NCBI GenBank assembly: GCA_035499215.1
Contig: DATJZH010000234.1
Location: 1-15,420, forward strand
Reading direction: 5' to 3'
DNA: 15,420 nt
DNA from: DATJZH01 sp035499215
GTDB taxonomy: Bacteria > Actinomycetota > Actinomycetes > Streptosporangiales > Streptosporangiaceae
The notes under the pieces are model-generated. The model did not search any database and had not been told where the DNA came from. It saw only the letters and a list, made by a program, of their open reading frames with translations. The position numbers and the translations under genes are program-made. The stretch's first letter is position 1, and every line of letters starts with the position of its first letter. Shown in pieces: positions 13,788 to 15,420 of the stretch.

Positions 13788-14566
13788 AGATCCTCGCGAC
13801 GTACAACATCAAGGGCGGCGTGGGCAAGACGGCCGCCGCGGTCAACCTGAGCTACTACGCGGCCCGCGACGGGTACCGGGTCCTGCTGTGGGATCTCGAC
13901 CCGCAGGGGGCGGCCACGTTCCTGTTCCGGGTCCGGCCGCGGGTCAAGGGCGGCGGCCGGGCGCTGATCAAGGGAACCCGGTCGCTGGACAACGTCATCA
14001 AGGCCACCGACTTCGGCAATCTCGACCTGCTTCCCGCGGACTTCACCTACCGGAACCTGGATCTGATGCTGGACAGCGCCAAGAAGCCGACGCGCCGGCT
14101 CGGCAGCCTCCTCGCGCCGCTGCGGGCCGAGTACGACGTGATCTTCCTCGACTGCCCGCCGAGCATCTCGCTGCTGTCCGAGAGCGTCGTGCGGGCGGCT
14201 GACGTGCTGCTGGTCCCGCTGATCCCGACTACGCTTTCGGTTAACACCCTCGACCAGCTCACCGGCTTCCTGGCCGGCCTGGACGGGCACCGGCCAGCTG
14301 TCCTGGCCTTCTTCTCCATGGCGGACCAGCGCAAGAGCCTGCACAGGGAGATCTCGCGGCAGCTGCCCGCGCAGCGCTCCGACTTCGCGGTCACCGCCAT
14401 CCCGGCCCTGTCGGTGATCGAGCGGATGTCCGTCGAGCGTGCCCCGGTGCCGGCCTGGGCGCCGCGGACGGCCGCGGCCCGGCGCTACCGCGAGCTCTGG
14501 CAGGAAGCGCGCGATGCGGCCCGCCTCACGCCAGCTCGCGCCGGACGCCGATCATCGCGTCGCTGA
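13784..14566 (+). CDS. ParA/MinD-family ATPase (orphan, partner of CHAD gene)
   Basis: A 260-residue P-loop ATPase. The deviant Walker A is K10-GGVGK15-T16 with the signature lysine of ParA/MinD proteins. The switch I-like region is LLWDLDPQGAAT (Asp39), and the Walker B region is DVIFLDCPPSISLLS (Asp118/Asp123). VPLIPTTLSVNTLDQL follows, the region typical of ParA sensing switches. Family ATPases dimerise on ATP, bind DNA or membrane, and are released by a partner, thus positioning plasmids, chromosomes or protein cargos. No parB gene or parS-like site is present. The start codon overlaps the CHAD gene stop by 4 bp, which makes the CHAD protein the natural partner candidate. The last ~15 residues (ARLTPARAGRRSSRR) are basic, possibly a DNA-binding tail, and lie over the antisense hydrolase remnant. 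Confidence 0.93.
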   Translation: MKILATYNIKGGVGKTAAAVNLSYYAARDGYRVLLWDLDPQGAATFLFRVRPRVKGGGRALIKGTRSLDNVIKATDFGNLDLLPADFTYRNLDLMLDSAKKPTRRLGSLLAPLRAEYDVIFLDCPPSISLLSESVVRAADVLLVPLIPTTLSVNTLDQLTGFLAGLDGHRPAVLAFFSMADQRKSLHREISRQLPAQRSDFAVTAIPALSVIERMSVERAPVPAWAPRTAAARRYRELWQEARDAARLTPARAGRRSSRR

Positions 14567-14636
14567 CCTCAGCGGGCCGTTCCGGCTGAGTCCAGTGCCC
14601 GCGGCGCTCCAGCGGCACGGGCTCGCGCGGGCTCCC
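14526..14636 (-). pseudogene. C-terminal remnant of an alpha/beta hydrolase (epoxide-hydrolase-like)
   Basis: The minus strand, ending with TGA at 14526-14528, reads EPVPLERRGHWTQPERPAEV and then SDAMIGVRRELA. The GHW-TQ-ERPAEV block is characteristic of the C-terminal end of epoxide-hydrolase-like alpha/beta hydrolases, where the His is catalytic. Upstream in the same frame nothing resembles the nucleophile elbow or core, so only about 35 codons survive. It overlaps the last 41 bp of parA in antisense, suggesting parA now reads into the remains of an older convergent gene. Confidence 0.6.
14568..14590 (+). terminator. Hairpin just after the parA stop, weak terminator candidate
   Basis: CTCAGC (14568-14573) pairs with GCTGAG (14585-14590), extended by GG/CC past a one-base bulge, with a 6-nt loop. 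It begins one base after the parA stop codon. There is no T-run, so its strength is uncertain. Confidence 0.35.
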
Positions 14637-14649
14637 CGGCCGCGTCCAT

Positions 14650-14666
14650 GGTAACGGTGAGTTACC
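14650..14666. promoter_or_regulatory. Inverted repeat GGTAAC-N5-GTTACC, possible operator
   Basis: A perfect 6-bp inverted repeat with a 5-bp centre, about 107 bp before the small ORF at 14773. It lies in the gap where the promoter of the last two genes should be. It may be a regulator-binding site; no paired -10/-35 boxes were clear around it. Confidence 0.35.
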
Positions 14667-14756
14667 CCCGGCAGGCCGTCGTCGTCTGACACCATGCCTG
14701 CTGACAACAGCCGCGTGCCGCGGACCGGCCAGGACGGCGCCCGCGAGGCCCGCCGA

Positions 14757-14763
14757 GGGAGGA
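14757..14763 (+). promoter_or_regulatory. Ribosome-binding site of the 38-residue ORF
   Basis: GGGAGGA lies 9 nt before ATG 14773. Together with the GTGA overlap at the other end it argues that this very short frame is translated. Confidence 0.65.
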
Positions 14764-14772
14764 TAACAGCCG

Positions 14773-14889
14773 ATGAGCGAGCGGCGACAGAGCGTCATAC
14801 CAAGTCTTTATGGCCAATTGCATGCGCAAGATGCGCAACCAGAGCATGCTGTACGTCAGGAATATTGGCCTTGCGAGGGAGGGCAGTGA
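14773..14889 (+). CDS. 38-residue small protein, coupled to the downstream gene
   Basis: ATG 14773 opens a 38-codon frame: MSERRQSVIPSLYGQLHAQD, then AQPEHAVRQEYWPCEGGQ. It is hydrophilic, without a membrane segment, with a Tyr-Trp-Pro-Cys cluster near the end. Support comes from a good ribosome-binding site and a stop (14887-14889) overlapping the next start in GTGA, a common translational-coupling arrangement. Codons are less GC-rich at the third position than the surroundings, with several A/T-ending ones, which is unusual for this genome. I know no family. It may be a partner peptide of the following protein, or a leader ORF that sets its translation. Confidence 0.6.
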   Translation: MSERRQSVIPSLYGQLHAQDAQPEHAVRQEYWPCEGGQ

Positions 14890-15389
14890 CCCGCAGACTG
14901 CTTCGGCTTGAGATCCCGGTGTTCCCGGAGCGCAAGGCGTTCCGGGTGCGTGACCCGGCAGTCGTTCCCGAAATGCCGGGCGCGCCGATAGCGCCGGTCA
15001 ACTCGCTGATTAGCGCCAGCCGGGAGCAAATGGTGGTGTGCTGCTCCCAGGAGCACCTGGGCGTACAGCTCACCATCGAGGAATGGGATACCGCGCCGCC
15101 GCCGTTCAGCGACGGATACGAGGACGAGGCGAAGTGCGTGCTGTACCTGCGCGGGCACCTCAGCGTGGACATGGGCACGGCCGGCCGGGCGGTGGACAGC
15201 ATGCGGCTGGCCGGTGGCGTCGGCGACTACGGCGTACGGGTCTACACCCGGAACAGGGGCGAGGCGGTACGCCGCTACGCCGACCTGTGCCTGACTGGTC
15301 CCGATCCGCTGGGCGATGAGTTCCAGCAGGCGCGCAAGCGCCTTGAGGGACTCGAGCAGTACCTGCTCCAGTTCTGGCGGGAGTCCTGA
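14886..15389 (+). CDS. Hypothetical protein, 167 residues
   Basis: GTG 14886 is chosen because GAGGGAGG precedes it and it overlaps the small ORF's stop. The frame is open further up to ATG 14694, but that extension is basic, cysteine-rich and overlaps the small ORF, so it is probably not coding. The protein appears to be a beta-sandwich-like domain: LLRLEIPVFPERKAFRVRD, NSLISASREQMVVCCSQEHL, VQLTIEEWDTAPPPFSDG, then CVLYLRGHLSVDMGTAG and LAGGVGDYGVRVYTRNRGEA. It ends in a helix (QQARKRLEGLEQYLLQFW). No signal peptide, membrane segment or catalytic motif is visible. I do not recognise the family. The fold pattern faintly recalls small ComJ- or immunity-like beta proteins, which is only an impression. 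The gene is complete and ends 31 bp before the window edge. Confidence 0.75.
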   Translation: MTRRLLRLEIPVFPERKAFRVRDPAVVPEMPGAPIAPVNSLISASREQMVVCCSQEHLGVQLTIEEWDTAPPPFSDGYEDEAKCVLYLRGHLSVDMGTAGRAVDSMRLAGGVGDYGVRVYTRNRGEAVRRYADLCLTGPDPLGDEFQQARKRLEGLEQYLLQFWRES

Positions 15390-15420
15390 GGCCGGGCTGC
15401 GCGCCCACGGCCGGCCGCGG

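Noticed and set aside
14811..14870. GGCCAAT...ATTGGCC inverted repeat and repeated ATGCGCAA around the small ORF
   Set aside because: Arms are only 7 bp and about 40 bp apart, and the octamer repeat lies inside the likely coding frame; not enough to call an element.
14694..14885. N-terminal extension of the 167-residue protein from ATG 14694
   Set aside because: The extension is basic and cysteine-rich, unlike the rest of the protein. A good ribosome-binding site and the GTGA overlap favour GTG 14886, and the small ORF occupies another frame here.
1..15420. CRISPR array, tRNA/rRNA genes, transposase or phage genes
   Set aside because: Looked for regular spaced repeats, cloverleaf-like arms and transposase or integrase motifs; none were seen. 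The GC-rich repeats present are short tandem repeats only.

Overview
The window reads as chromosomal DNA of a high-GC Gram-positive bacterium (Actinomycetota). It is very GC-rich with strong G/C bias at third codon positions. Several GTG starts follow a -10-like hexamer by only 6-7 nt, as in leaderless mRNAs. Many proteins look like typical actinobacterial families: an MTH1-like NUDIX protein, a DHA2-type MFS transporter, an FmdB zinc ribbon, a DUF6893-like microprotein and an ATP-grasp/alpha-E/transglutaminase operon. No tRNA, rRNA, CRISPR array or insertion sequence was recognised. The species cannot be named from the sequence.

Layout. Positions 1-326 (minus) hold the N-terminal end of an acyl-CoA synthetase that runs out of the window. 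A 450-bp gap follows, with a GC-rich 24-bp tandem repeat and a perfect 24-bp palindrome, and leads into a small helical protein gene and glmS (plus). A convergent PaaI-type thioesterase (minus) and a divergent NUDIX hydrolase (plus) come next. From about 4.1 to 6.5 kb lie an MFS transporter with an unclear 5' end, an FmdB-like zinc ribbon and a 32-residue minus-strand microprotein. From 6662 to 7806 (minus) there is a decayed soluble transhydrogenase (sthA) pseudogene with two single-base deletions and a roughly 90-codon internal deletion.

Positions 7994-11414 (plus) form a tightly overlapping operon: circularly permuted ATP-grasp ligase, alpha-E protein, transglutaminase-like protease. It has the same order as Rv2411c-Rv2409c of Mycobacterium tuberculosis and no Anbu peptidase gene. 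A minus-strand conserved-looking hypothetical (11438-11977) is convergent with it. Positions 12222-14566 (plus) hold a CYTH-like/CHAD polyphosphate-binding-type protein whose stop codon overlaps the start of a ParA-family ATPase. The window ends with a remnant of an alpha/beta hydrolase on the minus strand, overlapping the parA 3' end, and a translationally coupled pair: a 38-residue ORF and a 167-residue protein of unknown function.

The most interesting candidate system is the CHAD-ParA pair, which could be a cargo-adaptor and ATPase module for positioning polyphosphate bodies. Next come the Anbu-less amidoligase operon, the NUDIX enzyme with an altered MTH1-type base pocket, and the coupled microprotein pair at the right end.
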